A DNA stretch of 64,000 nucleotides from Nostoc sp. NMS8 (lineage in GTDB: Bacteria > Cyanobacteriota > Cyanobacteriia > Cyanobacteriales > Nostocaceae): assembly GCF_017115045.1 (NCBI RefSeq), contig NZ_JABXKK010000089.1, positions 62,001-126,000 of the forward strand, read 5' to 3'. Below, piece after piece: positions 34,521 through 43,544 of this stretch. Positions within the stretch are counted from its first letter, which is position 1; every line of letters starts with the position of its first letter. The translations under genes were made by a program, and so were the position numbers. The notes below the pieces were generated by a model. The model saw nothing but the letters and a program-made list of their open reading frames with translations, searched no databases and was not told the origin of the DNA.

Positions 34521-35978
34521 TTATCCTACAGCCTTCTGAACACCCACTACTTCAACTTGTTGCACTTCTGGCAATAAACGCTTCACGCCTTGCTTAACAA
34601 ATCCCTGCAAAAAACCAATCTGCTGATTTTGCTGAAACACCTTTTGCAAGGTTTGCCGCAAATTCTCCAAATTCAAACCAGTCCCAGAATCTACCGCTAT
34701 TTCCTGCTGTTGGAAATATTCAACTACACTTAACCCTGCGACTCTAGTCAGATAAGCTGCACTGACTCCCTGAACTACGCCACCAGCAACAAAGGTAACG
34801 GCATTACTTTTCAGAACAGTACTAATCACCTTTGTCGAAAGTTCAACTAAGCCCAATTTCAGCATCAAACTTCCCATTGTTCCAGCTACAGTTTGCGCTT
34901 GTTCTAGGGAAAACTTCTGCTGATAGATGTTACCCAAATCCATTACCATTTGAGCATTAATTGCCGCAGTCGCCAAAATATCAAGGGCTGGGACTGGGTT
35001 AGCAAAGGCAGCAGCAGCAGCTATCCATTGATATTGTTCAATAATTGGGGTAGCGCGATCGCGTCTGGTTCCATTCAGCCAGTTTTTCGCCTCAGCTTTC
35101 AATAACCCGGCTTTCCTCATAGTAGTTAGCCAAACCAGGCGTTGTCCTTGCTGTACCAAAACTTCATCCAACTGCTGTGTCAACTGCTGGATATCTACTG
35201 CTGGTTGTTCCATCCACTCTTGCACAGCACCATCAGCCTCATGCTTTCGGACTTTGATGGCAATAGGAGAGGCCGCAGTTGCAACTACATTCCCCTGCAT
35301 TCGCTGTTTCAATGACAGCAAGATGCTGGCGCTTTCATCGGCTAAATACTGGTCTTGTTTGTTGAAAACCAGGATTGTAGGCTGATTTACTGCTTTTAGC
35401 TGCTGTAAGGTTTGAAATTCTGAGTCTGTCAAATCACCGTTTGTCAGGAACAGAACAAAATCAGATTTTGCTACTTCTGTCAAAATAGCTGCATCAGAAT
35501 TTTCACCCACTTCTCTAAATAAAGGTGCTGTCTCTTGTAAAGACACGAAATTTCGTGTCTCGACATTTTGCTTTAGCACTTGAATTAAAGTGCTTTTACC
35601 CACTGACTTACCGCCAGTCACAGCAACTTTAATTTCTTGTCTGTCTAATTCCAAGAATAGTTGGTTAACTTGTTCTCGCAGTGTTTGTAACGCCGGATGA
35701 TTTTCTGATTCTTGTGCCAGCTGGTTTATTACAGTTTCAGTTTTAGCGATCGCACTTTCCACAGTCGCCCGATCCACAACCATACCATTTAGCTGCTCTA
35801 AACTGTCTTTCGGGCGATTTTGCTGGAATAACCACAAACCACCGCCTACAGCTAAGGCACTCAACAAACCAAACTCACCCACCTGTACTATAGAATCGTG
35901 CCAACTGTCCAACATCCACAAAGAAAAGGACAGTCCCAATCCTCCCACTAAAATTGGTCGCTGCAACTTCACAACCAT
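34521..35978 (-). CDS. GTPase with DUF697-like membrane region
   Basis: 485 aa. A hydrophobic N-terminal helix (about 36-52) precedes a GTPase domain with P-loop GGKSVGKST (residues 122-130), G3-like region and G4 VFNKQDQY. The C-terminal part (about 305-430, including LDILATAAINAQMVMDLGNIY and GSLMLKLGLVELSTKVIS) has the pattern of DUF697 membrane-associated GTPases. The role is unknown. A 20-bp perfect palindrome (35541-35560) of a cyanobacterial hairpin repeat family is embedded in frame and encodes residues about 140-147 (ETRNFVSL), just after the P-loop helix. Confidence 0.85.
   Translation of the reverse strand: MVVKLQRPILVGGLGLSFSLWMLDSWHDSIVQVGEFGLLSALAVGGGLWLFQQNRPKDSLEQLNGMVVDRATVESAIAKTETVINQLAQESENHPALQTLREQVNQLFLELDRQEIKVAVTGGKSVGKSTLIQVLKQNVETRNFVSLQETAPLFREVGENSDAAILTEVAKSDFVLFLTNGDLTDSEFQTLQQLKAVNQPTILVFNKQDQYLADESASILLSLKQRMQGNVVATAASPIAIKVRKHEADGAVQEWMEQPAVDIQQLTQQLDEVLVQQGQRLVWLTTMRKAGLLKAEAKNWLNGTRRDRATPIIEQYQWIAAAAAFANPVPALDILATAAINAQMVMDLGNIYQQKFSLEQAQTVAGTMGSLMLKLGLVELSTKVISTVLKSNAVTFVAGGVVQGVSAAYLTRVAGLSVVEYFQQQEIAVDSGTGLNLENLRQTLQKVFQQNQQIGFLQGFVKQGVKRLLPEVQQVEVVGVQKAVG
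35541..35560. repeat. Perfect palindromic repeat inside the GTPase gene
   Basis: AGACACGAAATTTCGTGTCT is self-complementary over 20 bases. It resembles the AGACGCGAT-GA-ATCGCGTCT hairpin at 56624-56643. Both look like one family of small dispersed hairpins common in Nostoc-type genomes. Here it lies within coding sequence with the frame intact. Confidence 0.75.
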
Positions 35979-36031
35979 GATTCTCCGCGCCTTTTAGATG
36001 GCTATTTCTTCCAGAATAGATCGAAAATAAA

Positions 36032-36069
36032 ACAAAACCCTGCAATCTTTACTGATCGTAGGGTTTTGT
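36032..36069 (-). terminator. Terminator downstream of initiator tRNA
   Basis: ACAAAACCCT (36032-36041) pairs with AGGGTTTTGT (36060-36069) across an 18-nt loop. Read on the minus strand the hairpin is followed by a T-rich run, as expected just past the tRNA 3' end. Confidence 0.75.
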
Positions 36070-36082
36070 CTTATTTTTTATT

Positions 36083-36159
<77 letters not shown>

Positions 36160-36205
36160 TTGCTCTCGACTTACTTATAGTAACCTATAGTCAAGAGTTT
36201 GGCAA

Positions 36206-37159
36206 CTACAAAAATGATAATTCTCCAATTACTTCTAAACGCTTGTATTTTCCTAAGGTGACAAAGTTTTCTGAGAGGCTTTCGGCGGCGCTGGGACTAA
36301 TCCAACCCATTTGCTGGAGTAAGTGAATCGCCACGGCGTATTTTGCGCGTTTCGCCCCATCCATGACTTTGATTGCCAATCCCAAGCCTTCACCGAGTCT
36401 ACCAATGCACTGCACTCCTTCGGCACCAGTTTTACTGACTAGTTCTCCTGGAGTTAAGCGCATCAGTTCCGTATCAAATTCTCCATCTCCTGCGACCATT
36501 GCGGGGTGATGAGTCATCGCACGGACAATCCGCTCCATATCCAAATTGGTACTAGAGGCTAGCAGTGCATATAAAGATGCCATGTGACCTAGCTGCATCA
36601 GATAAGTTGGTGCGCCACAGTCATCATGAGCGCTAATAAATTCTGCTGCTGGCATTCGTAGCAACTCTGCTACTTTGCCCAAAATCAATTGCTGTATTGG
36701 GTGCTTGCGATCCAAGTAGTTATTCAAGGGCCAATGGCGCTGCTGACAAACAGCTAACATTCCCGCATGTTTTCCAGAGCAATTGTATTCTAAAGGACTC
36801 CGTTTGCCTTCAGGAATTGGACACTGGAGTATAGTCGGGTCAAGATCCGCCCGCCAAAGGATGTTAAATACCTGTCGGACTTGATCTATTCTTCCTTTAT
36901 GGGAACTTGTAATAATTGCTAAATCGCGATCGCTGAGTTGATAGCGTTCTAGTGTACCTGTGGTGGTGACAGCGAGTGCCTGAAATGGTTTGAGTGCTGA
37001 ACGGATAAATGCAGCAGTTTCAGAATTTCCAGCAACGGTGAGAACCCGTCCTCGTTCGTCGCAGACAACAGCTTGGACTATATGCCTGGATTCAATAATA
37101 CCTTCTCGCAGCAACCGGACTTCCAGTGCTGCGGCTTGAGTTCGTTTTCCCATTGTCAT
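36206..37159 (-). CDS. Asparaginase, thermolabile Rhizobium etli type
   Basis: 317 aa. It has the SxxK motif in RSALKPFQALAV, SSHKG, and the C-S-G-K-H motif in YNCSGKHAGMLAVC, all typical of the R. etli-type asparaginases rather than the E. coli AnsA/B fold. TELMRLTPGELVSKTGAEGVQ is also conserved. It hydrolyses L-asparagine to aspartate and ammonia. It ends 47 bp before tRNA-fMet on the same strand. An inverted repeat and a CGLD27-type gene lie upstream. Confidence 0.85.
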   Translation of the reverse strand: MTMGKRTQAAALEVRLLREGIIESRHIVQAVVCDERGRVLTVAGNSETAAFIRSALKPFQALAVTTTGTLERYQLSDRDLAIITSSHKGRIDQVRQVFNILWRADLDPTILQCPIPEGKRSPLEYNCSGKHAGMLAVCQQRHWPLNNYLDRKHPIQQLILGKVAELLRMPAAEFISAHDDCGAPTYLMQLGHMASLYALLASSTNLDMERIVRAMTHHPAMVAGDGEFDTELMRLTPGELVSKTGAEGVQCIGRLGEGLGLAIKVMDGAKRAKYAVAIHLLQQMGWISPSAAESLSENFVTLGKYKRLEVIGELSFL

Positions 37160-37195
37160 GGGTTTATATTTATCACCTTTTTTAATTAATTAGTC

Positions 37196-37247
37196 ATTGG
37201 TCATTGGTCATTAGTCCTTAGCTAATGACTAATGACCAATGACCAAT
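37196..37247. repeat. Long inverted repeat made of heptamer STRR units
   Basis: Arms of 21 bp (37196-37216 and 37227-37247) are perfect complements with a 10-nt loop. Each arm is built from ATTGGTC/ATTAGTC heptamers, so an STRR array and its inverted copy form one stem. It lies in the 93-bp spacer between the asparaginase and CGLD27-like genes. Confidence 0.85.
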
Positions 37248-37252
37248 AACTC

Positions 37253-37753
37253 TTAAAACAAATGCCAACCTATAGTACCAATAACGTACATTCCCGCCAA
37301 GCCAGCAAAGGTAAATTGTAACCGTCGCAGAATGGGTTTGATTTCGTATGCAACAATTAAGCGATCGCGGTTGAGGACTTCCTGTGGTTTAGTCCAAGTT
37401 TGGCCGTCGTACCAGCCTGATTCTTCATAAAATACTGTGGGACTGCAAAGGCGATCGCACACGTAGAACCAACCTAAGTACAACCTTACCAGTATTAGTA
37501 CTAACCCGACACTCGCTCCCGCTGCACCACAGAGAATAAAATGTGCAATATACTTGTGAGGGGGAAAACTTGCCGCAGCTATGGGCCCTGCAAAAAGCCA
37601 AGATAAACCCCAAATCCAAACGAGTTTCGTGATATACTCGCGCCAATCTAAAGTAGTATCACGAAACAGCCAGGAAGTTTTTAACTCTTCGTATTCATTG
37701 AGCGGTTGTTGGTCTGTAGGAACTGGGCAATTAGAAACCGAAGACCTAATCAT
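37253..37753 (-). CDS. CGLD27-like (DUF1230) membrane protein
   Basis: 166 aa, with about two hydrophobic helices (residues 45-65 and 73-97). The sequence CPVPTDQQPLNEYEELKTSW and the block YEESGWYDGQTWTKP identify the DUF1230 family (CGLD27). It is conserved in cyanobacteria and plastids and implicated in photosynthetic organisms in conditions such as iron stress. The gene overlaps the end of rsfS by 4 bp, so the two are translationally coupled. Confidence 0.88.
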   Translation of the reverse strand: MIRSSVSNCPVPTDQQPLNEYEELKTSWLFRDTTLDWREYITKLVWIWGLSWLFAGPIAAASFPPHKYIAHFILCGAAGASVGLVLILVRLYLGWFYVCDRLCSPTVFYEESGWYDGQTWTKPQEVLNRDRLIVAYEIKPILRRLQFTFAGLAGMYVIGTIGWHLF

Positions 37754-38208
37754 GTTGGCTTGCCCTCACCCTCATCAGATTCTGGAAGGGAAATACGTTC
37801 TGCATGAATCCAGAACGCTTCTAAATTATAAAATTCCCGTTCCTTAGGCATCATGATGTGAACGATCACATCACCGTAATCTTGTAGTACCCAACTCCCC
37901 TCGACTTTTCCTTCTGTCCTTAAAGGACGGCGTTGCAACTCAGTTTCGACTTTTCCTTCAATTGCTTGAGCGATCGCCCTGACCTGTACCCTAGAATAAC
38001 CAGTCATCATCACAAAATAATCAGCCAGGTAAGACACCTCTGCTACTTTGAGCAATAATATCTCACCCGCTTTGCGGTCTGATGCTGCAACGATCGCGGT
38101 TGCAGCTAATTTTTCGCTCGCCTCTTCGGTTTGGCCGTGGCTTATTACCGCACTCTTCGTCAGTGGGACAGATTGCAATGGGAAATTTCCTTGGAAATAA
38201 TCAGTCAT
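37750..38208 (-). CDS. rsfS: Ribosome silencing factor RsfS
   Basis: 152 aa. It shows the RsfS core: AGEILLLKVAEVSYLADYFVMMTGYSR, VRAIAQAIE, and GSWVLQDYGDVIVHIMMPKEREFYNLEAFW. It binds ribosomal protein L14 to block joining of subunits when nutrients fall. The N-terminal 30 residues are variable. The stop overlaps the CGLD27-like start (ATGA). Confidence 0.93.
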   Translation of the reverse strand: MTDYFQGNFPLQSVPLTKSAVISHGQTEEASEKLAATAIVAASDRKAGEILLLKVAEVSYLADYFVMMTGYSRVQVRAIAQAIEGKVETELQRRPLRTEGKVEGSWVLQDYGDVIVHIMMPKEREFYNLEAFWIHAERISLPESDEGEGKPT

Positions 38209-38847
38209 TAAACCTCAGGTGCTTTCTTCCTTTTGAAACAATTGTTGACATTTACTTACAAACAACAAACAATTGATCTGACAAACAAATGTGTCAATAG
38301 GTTTTTTTGAATACTAACAAAAAAACAGGTGTCTATGGGGCTAGTTTGATAATTGGCTGTTTGGATTTCGACATACGCAACTGCTGATTGCTGATGGTTA
38401 TTGTGCAGCGATAAATCAACCAATAGCTTTCCAGCAATAATTGACAGCGAAAATAATCGCAGATTCATCAAGCAGCATAATATGTGATCTAAGGCTAGTA
38501 ATTCGCAGGTAAGGCTAAATTTAGGCTTTAGACTTAGGCTGCCTGCTAAAAACTACGAGCCAACACAGCAAACTCATGACTGAATCTACCAAAAGTGCGA
38601 GTAATATACAAGCGATTTAGTATTAAAAAATACCAAGCAATCTCCATGTATGGATAACAAATTGGTTTACTCACGGATTGAATGAAGTGAAGCCGTGGGA
38701 TTTTTAGTTTAACAATGCACCTGAAAACCTGCTTATCTATTGCTATATGTTTCCTAATAAAATTAGCTACCCTCAAAATCTCCCGCTACCTAGATTTGAG
38801 GGCATAATTATAATTTCTACAGATGCAATGTAACTTTGCTGCAAAGC
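38209..38847. other. 639-bp stretch without a supported gene
   Basis: Two short frames on the minus strand in this region have no recognisable motif and were not called. CACGG-N18-CCGTG at about 38673-38700 could form a weak hairpin. Otherwise the stretch is AT-rich and holds nothing I can identify. It contains the upstream region of rsfS. Confidence 0.4.
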
Positions 38848-40122
38848 TTAAACTTCTTGTTTTGTAACTATGCCTGTAGACTGAATTGCTTGACGATTTG
38901 CTATCAATGAGTAACATAAGGACTCATACTGATTTAAAGCTTGCTCAAAAGAATATTGCTCAACGGCATATTGGCGACTTTTGTAACCCAGAGTTTTGAC
39001 TTTTTCGGGATTTTGGTACAAATCTAAAATTGCGATCGCTAAAGCTTGGGGATCTTCTGGAGGTACAATAACTCCGCCGCCACTTTGCCTGATGGCTCTT
39101 GCTGCCGTGCCATTATCAGGGACAGAAGCAACTAAGGCCCCTCCACTGGCAAGTAACACTTGAATTTTTGATGGCATATTGAAGGATACAACATTTTTCT
39201 TTTGCACCACCAAGCCAACATCGGCTGCTGCTAACATTTGTGGCAAATCTTTGCGGGGTTGAAATGGCAGTAACAAAACATTATCTGCGCCGCAGTCTAG
39301 ACATTCCTGTTGCAATCGCTGTAAACCTTTGGCCTCGCCAACGATGACAAAGACAATATCTGGGATATGACGCAATACAGCAGCAGCTTTGACGACGCTT
39401 TCTAAACCTTGAGTTAAGGCGATGTTACCAGAATAAAGTACTAAAAATTTGCCATTCAGATTATGGGCTGTGCGGAAAGGGTTATTTTCTTTAGGCAAAG
39501 GGCGAATAAAATTTACATCAACCCAGTTGGGGATTTGTACAATTTTGTCAGCTTCTACACCCTTAGATCGTAAATTCTCCACAAACCCATCGGCAATGAC
39601 GCTAATTTTACTGGCAGTGCGGTAGGCAAATTTTTCTAATAATGTAAACAACTGGATGAGTAATTTATTTTTAAGTAGACCAACGTGGACGGCTGCTTCT
39701 GGTAATATATCTTGTAGATTTAAGATCACAGGACAAGCACGTAACCATCCTAAAAGAGCAACTGGTACACAGCCTGGTAAGGATGGTGATGTTGAGAGGA
39801 TCACATCTGGACGCCAACCGATGAGGGCGGGTACAAAACTAGTGACAACGAAACTAGCATCTAGTAACACCCGATCTAATAGGTTGGGTTGTGGACGAAT
39901 CCAAACGTAACTGCGTTGAATTTGAACGCCATTTTTGTATTCGTTGACATACCACTTGCCCCGATACTCTTGGTAAATTTGACGTTCGGGGTAGTTAGGC
40001 ATAGCAGTTACTACGCGCACTTCATGCCCACGCTTCACTAGTCCCTCTGCTAATTCAGTCATCAGTGGGGCAATACCAATTGGTTCTGGATAGTAGTTGT
40101 AGGAGTAAATTAAAATCCGCAT
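38848..40122 (-). CDS. WcaI-type glycosyltransferase (GT4)
   Basis: 424 aa. The N-terminus (MRILIYSYNYYPEPIGIAPL) and YQEYRGKWYVNEYKNGVQI match the WcaI subfamily of GT-B glycosyltransferases. The acceptor-side LVLYSGNIALTQGLE and donor-binding region (MPSKIQVLLASGGALVASVPDNGTAARAI) are present. It transfers a sugar in exopolysaccharide or lipid-linked glycan assembly. No matching operon is adjacent. It diverges from the DNA methyltransferase gene. Confidence 0.88.
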   Translation of the reverse strand: MRILIYSYNYYPEPIGIAPLMTELAEGLVKRGHEVRVVTAMPNYPERQIYQEYRGKWYVNEYKNGVQIQRSYVWIRPQPNLLDRVLLDASFVVTSFVPALIGWRPDVILSTSPSLPGCVPVALLGWLRACPVILNLQDILPEAAVHVGLLKNKLLIQLFTLLEKFAYRTASKISVIADGFVENLRSKGVEADKIVQIPNWVDVNFIRPLPKENNPFRTAHNLNGKFLVLYSGNIALTQGLESVVKAAAVLRHIPDIVFVIVGEAKGLQRLQQECLDCGADNVLLLPFQPRKDLPQMLAAADVGLVVQKKNVVSFNMPSKIQVLLASGGALVASVPDNGTAARAIRQSGGGVIVPPEDPQALAIAILDLYQNPEKVKTLGYKSRQYAVEQYSFEQALNQYESLCYSLIANRQAIQSTGIVTKQEV

Positions 40123-40495
40123 AAAAAATTAGTCCGAAGTACCCCGGTTTTTATTTAATGACAAATATTTGTCCAAAACATTATTTGGAGCTTGGTAACT
40201 CCTATATTTAATTGTGACTTCAGACTCTTTTTCTGTCAGGGATTTTCCTTAAAGATTGAGTAAACTTCGATATGAGATACTTAGGGAAAGTGTGAATTTT
40301 TTTTTACTATTTAAGCAGTCTTTAAATTGTTCGTTTTTGATTTGTACTTACGTAGAAACCCTAAGTATATTAGCGTTTGCCAACCCTTAAGACCAAAGGG
40401 GGATAGTTAGTATTAATTTTCCTGTAAGAAAAAATATAACCAATTTTCTTAAAATTTGATATTAATTAATACTGTTTTGTAATACTAGTAATTTT
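40123..40495. other. 373-bp divergent spacer
   Basis: Upstream region of both the WcaI-like gene and the cytosine methyltransferase gene. It is AT-rich; no specific site could be supported. Confidence 0.4.
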
Positions 40496-41671
40496 ATGAG
40501 CGATCGCCCTTGTATTTTCTCTTTTTTTGCTGGATCGGGTTTCCTAGATTTAGGTTTTGAAACCAGCGGTTTTAATATTGTTTATGTCAATGAAATCTTC
40601 GCCCCATTCATCGCCGCCTATCGCCATTCACGGGAAGTTCTGAAAATGCGATCGCCTGAATATGGGTATCATTATGGTGAAGCAGCAGATGTAAAAAATC
40701 TTATTACTGGCAAAGCAGCACAATGTCTTCAAGAATTAGTCAAAGACTGCCGCAAATCTCATCATATAATTGGTTTTATCGGCGGGCCTCCCTGTCCTGA
40801 TTTTTCTATTGGTGGAAAAAACAGAGGACGTTTAGGAGATAATGGCAAACTTTCCGCTTCTTACATTGAATTAATTTGCCGCAATCTTCCTGATTTCTTT
40901 TTATTTGAGAATGTTAAGGGTTTATGGAAAACGGCAAAACACCGTTTATTTTTTGAATCGCTCAAGCAACAATTGCAAGCAGCAGGCTACATATTAACAG
41001 AGCGGTTAATTAATGCTATTGAATACGGCGTACCCCAGAATAGAGACAGAATTATCCTAATTGGCTTCAAAAATAGTTTTCTTCAGGAAATGAAAATCGC
41101 ATTTGATAAAAAACTACTTTCTGAAGAAACTTTCCCTTGGAATAATTCTATTTTATATCCTCAAGAAAATGTTTTCGCTTACCCTTGGCGTAAGTGTGAA
41201 CCATTCAAAGAAAATTCTCTAACACCTTGTCCTGATGGCATACCTGAAGAACTGACAGTTGAATACTGGTTTAGAAAAAATAACGTTCTGAATCATCCCA
41301 ATGCTGAACACTATTTTCAACCAAGGGCAGGTACAACAAAATTTGCTGCTGTTCAAGAAGGAGATAATTCCAGGAAGTCTTTCAAGCGTCTGCATAGATG
41401 GCGTTACTCTCCGACAGCTTGCTATGGAAATAATGAAGTACATTTACATCCTTACAAAATCCGGCGGATTTCTGTAGCAGAAGCTTTAGCTATCCAATCT
41501 TTGCCTGCAAATTTTGTACTTACAGAGAACATGTCACTCACAAATATGTTTAAAACTATTGGTAATGGTGTTCCATATTTAGCATCAAAGGCATTAGCTC
41601 AAAGTATTATTAACTTCTTAAAAACTAGTGTGAAAAATACTGTTGACATTCATAACGTTACTACCACTTAA
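40496..41671 (+). CDS. DNA (cytosine-5-)-methyltransferase, orphan
   Basis: 391 aa. Motif I (FSFFAGSGFLDLGFE), motif IV (GGPPCPDFS, the catalytic Cys with CPD in place of CQ), motif VI (FENVKG), motif VIII (YGVPQNRDRIILIGF) and motif X (TIGNGVPYLASKAL) are in order. The target-recognition region is about residues 205-315. No restriction endonuclease is seen next to it. It may be the CGATCG-specific enzyme known from related cyanobacteria (Ssp6803I-type), which would act on the many HIP1 sites here, but the target is not shown by the sequence alone. Confidence 0.92.
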   Translation: MSDRPCIFSFFAGSGFLDLGFETSGFNIVYVNEIFAPFIAAYRHSREVLKMRSPEYGYHYGEAADVKNLITGKAAQCLQELVKDCRKSHHIIGFIGGPPCPDFSIGGKNRGRLGDNGKLSASYIELICRNLPDFFLFENVKGLWKTAKHRLFFESLKQQLQAAGYILTERLINAIEYGVPQNRDRIILIGFKNSFLQEMKIAFDKKLLSEETFPWNNSILYPQENVFAYPWRKCEPFKENSLTPCPDGIPEELTVEYWFRKNNVLNHPNAEHYFQPRAGTTKFAAVQEGDNSRKSFKRLHRWRYSPTACYGNNEVHLHPYKIRRISVAEALAIQSLPANFVLTENMSLTNMFKTIGNGVPYLASKALAQSIINFLKTSVKNTVDIHNVTTT

Positions 41672-41841
41672 CGTCAATTTAAATACTTACAATAATTCTG
41701 GAATATCTGTAAAGCTGATATTCAAGACAATTCAGCAGCTTGTTTTCAGGATAAACTCGTAATAAATGTGGTTTAATATATATATAAGAAATGTTTTAAT
41801 TTTTTATATAGTTTAATAATCAATCACTGGCAGAAGACACG

Positions 41842-42522
41842 ATGGCAGCAGACTATCCAGATATTGATATTGCGCCATTTATCGATCACTCCCTATTAAC
41901 GCCAACAGCTACTCCAGAGCAGGTTGAGCAATGGTGTGAAGAAGCATATAGATTCAACTTTGCGGCGGTTTGTCTGTTCCCCGCTAATGTCAAGCAAGCA
42001 GTCGAACTCCTCCACGGTAAAAACCCCAAAGTTTGCACGGTGATAGGCTTTCCTTCTGGTGCAACGACTTCAGCCGTGAAACTGTATGAAGCTCAAGAAG
42101 CGGCAGATAGTGGGGCCACTGAGTTGGATGTGGTTATAAACTTGGGCTGGTTGAAAGCTGGCAAAACTGAAGAAGTCCATCGAGAGATTGCCGAAATTTG
42201 CGAAGAGACTGGGCAAACCGTCAAGGTAATTTTGGAAACCAACCTTTTGACGGATGCGGAGAAAAAAATAGCTGCTGAAATAGCTATGGAGGCGGGAGCG
42301 GCATTCTTAAAAACCAGTACTGGTTGGAATGGTGGTGCAACAGTGGCAGATGTAAGACTTTTGCAGGAATTGGCGAAAGAAAGGGTGGGAATTAAGGCTT
42401 CAGGTGGTATCCATACAATCAATCAAGCCCTAGACTTAATCGTAGCTGGTGCTACTAGATTAGGTACATCTCGCGGCATGGATTTGATCCGCCAGCGCGA
42501 TAACCTGGGAAAGGGTGAATAG
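41842..42522 (+). CDS. deoC: Deoxyribose-phosphate aldolase
   Basis: 226 aa. It has the conserved TATPEQVEQWCEEA and FAAVCLFPANV. The Schiff-base lysine is in FLKTSTGW, and KASGGIHT is the second conserved lysine block. The enzyme splits 2-deoxyribose 5-phosphate into acetaldehyde and glyceraldehyde 3-phosphate in nucleoside breakdown. It is followed 89 bp later by recO on the same strand. Confidence 0.95.
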   Translation: MAADYPDIDIAPFIDHSLLTPTATPEQVEQWCEEAYRFNFAAVCLFPANVKQAVELLHGKNPKVCTVIGFPSGATTSAVKLYEAQEAADSGATELDVVINLGWLKAGKTEEVHREIAEICEETGQTVKVILETNLLTDAEKKIAAEIAMEAGAAFLKTSTGWNGGATVADVRLLQELAKERVGIKASGGIHTINQALDLIVAGATRLGTSRGMDLIRQRDNLGKGE

Positions 42523-42536
42523 TTATTTGTCCTACC

Positions 42537-42552
42537 CTGCGGGAAGCCGCAG
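42537..42552. repeat. Short hairpin of a dispersed cyanobacterial repeat
   Basis: CTGCGG-GAAG-CCGCAG, followed by AAGCGTCTAT, lies between deoC and recO. It lacks a T-run and is more likely a copy of a dispersed repeat than a terminator. Confidence 0.6.
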
Positions 42553-42611
42553 AAGCGTCTATGTCATTTGTCCTAAGCTAGTGACCAGTGACTAATGACT
42601 ACTAATGACTA

Positions 42612-43544
42612 ATGAGTAGAACCTACAAAGCAACTGGTATTAATCTTAAAACCCAGGCGCTAGGAGAATCTGATAAAATAGTGACGATTTTGACACGGGA
42701 ATTCGGTCTAATTCGAGCTGTGGCTCCAGGGGCACGTAAGCACAACTCCAGCCTGGGTGGTAGGAGTGGAATGTTCGTTGTGAATGAACTATTGATTGCC
42801 AAAGGGCGATCGCTTGATAAAATTACTCAAGCACAGACTTTAAAAACTTATCCTGGTTTAGCTAAAGATTTGGGAAAACTGGCCGCCAGTCAATATTTAG
42901 CAGAAATAGTTCTGTGTGAAGCTTTGAGCGAACAACCCCAAGAAGAACTTTATGATTTGTTCAATGAACATCTTCATCGCTTGGAGATGGTGTCTAGTGC
43001 AAATCCATCTGGTGTTTTAGCTCATCTGGCTCATGGTGTATTTCATCTTTTAGCCTTAGCAGGACTAACGCCACAAGTGCAAATCTGTTGCCTATCTCAG
43101 TACCCCCTCAAGCCAGACTTCACAGACCCTAACTGGCAGGTAGGATTTAGTATCCCCGCAGGTGGGACGGTTTCCTTAGAAGCTAGGGAACGTTTACGAA
43201 AAGAGGGGCAGAGGGAGATTAATAACCAATTCCCTATGCCCAATGCCCCTTACCCCTTATCCCCAGAGGGGGCCCCACCATCCCCAATGCCCAATACCCA
43301 AACAGTTGTTGTGCATCGGCAAGAAATCACAGGTATTTCTTGCTGTTTGGGTGCTATAGAACTGGCTTTGCTTCAACATCTATCACAACCAGAGATAAGG
43401 CAAATTGATGGTGCTAAAGATCATCACTGGTTATCTGTTGAGCAGACTTTGCGCCAGTATGCTCAGTATCAATTAGGTCGCCCTATTCGCTCTGCTACCT
43501 TAATCGACTCTTATTTTGCTGCCAACCATGATGCAACCGTCTGA
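42612..43544 (+). CDS. recO: DNA repair protein RecO with repeat-derived insertion
   Basis: 310 aa. The N-terminal OB-fold (YKATGINLKTQALGESDKIVTILTREFGL) and IRAVAPGARK match RecO, the recombination mediator that helps RecA load on RecR- and SSB-bound DNA. The helical and C-terminal region follows. Residues about 200-232 are a Pro/Asn-rich stretch encoded by degenerate CCCAATGCCC-type repeat DNA (about 43200-43310). The usual RecO sequence resumes at VVVHRQEITGISCCLG. The insertion falls in a loop region of the family and the frame is kept. Its end overlaps the next gene by about 17 bp. Confidence 0.9.
   Translation: MSRTYKATGINLKTQALGESDKIVTILTREFGLIRAVAPGARKHNSSLGGRSGMFVVNELLIAKGRSLDKITQAQTLKTYPGLAKDLGKLAASQYLAEIVLCEALSEQPQEELYDLFNEHLHRLEMVSSANPSGVLAHLAHGVFHLLALAGLTPQVQICCLSQYPLKPDFTDPNWQVGFSIPAGGTVSLEARERLRKEGQREINNQFPMPNAPYPLSPEGAPPSPMPNTQTVVVHRQEITGISCCLGAIELALLQHLSQPEIRQIDGAKDHHWLSVEQTLRQYAQYQLGRPIRSATLIDSYFAANHDATV

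Noticed and set aside
38256..38776. Two short minus-strand genes in the rsfS-WcaI spacer
   Set aside because: No motif, poor starts, and atypical composition for coding DNA.
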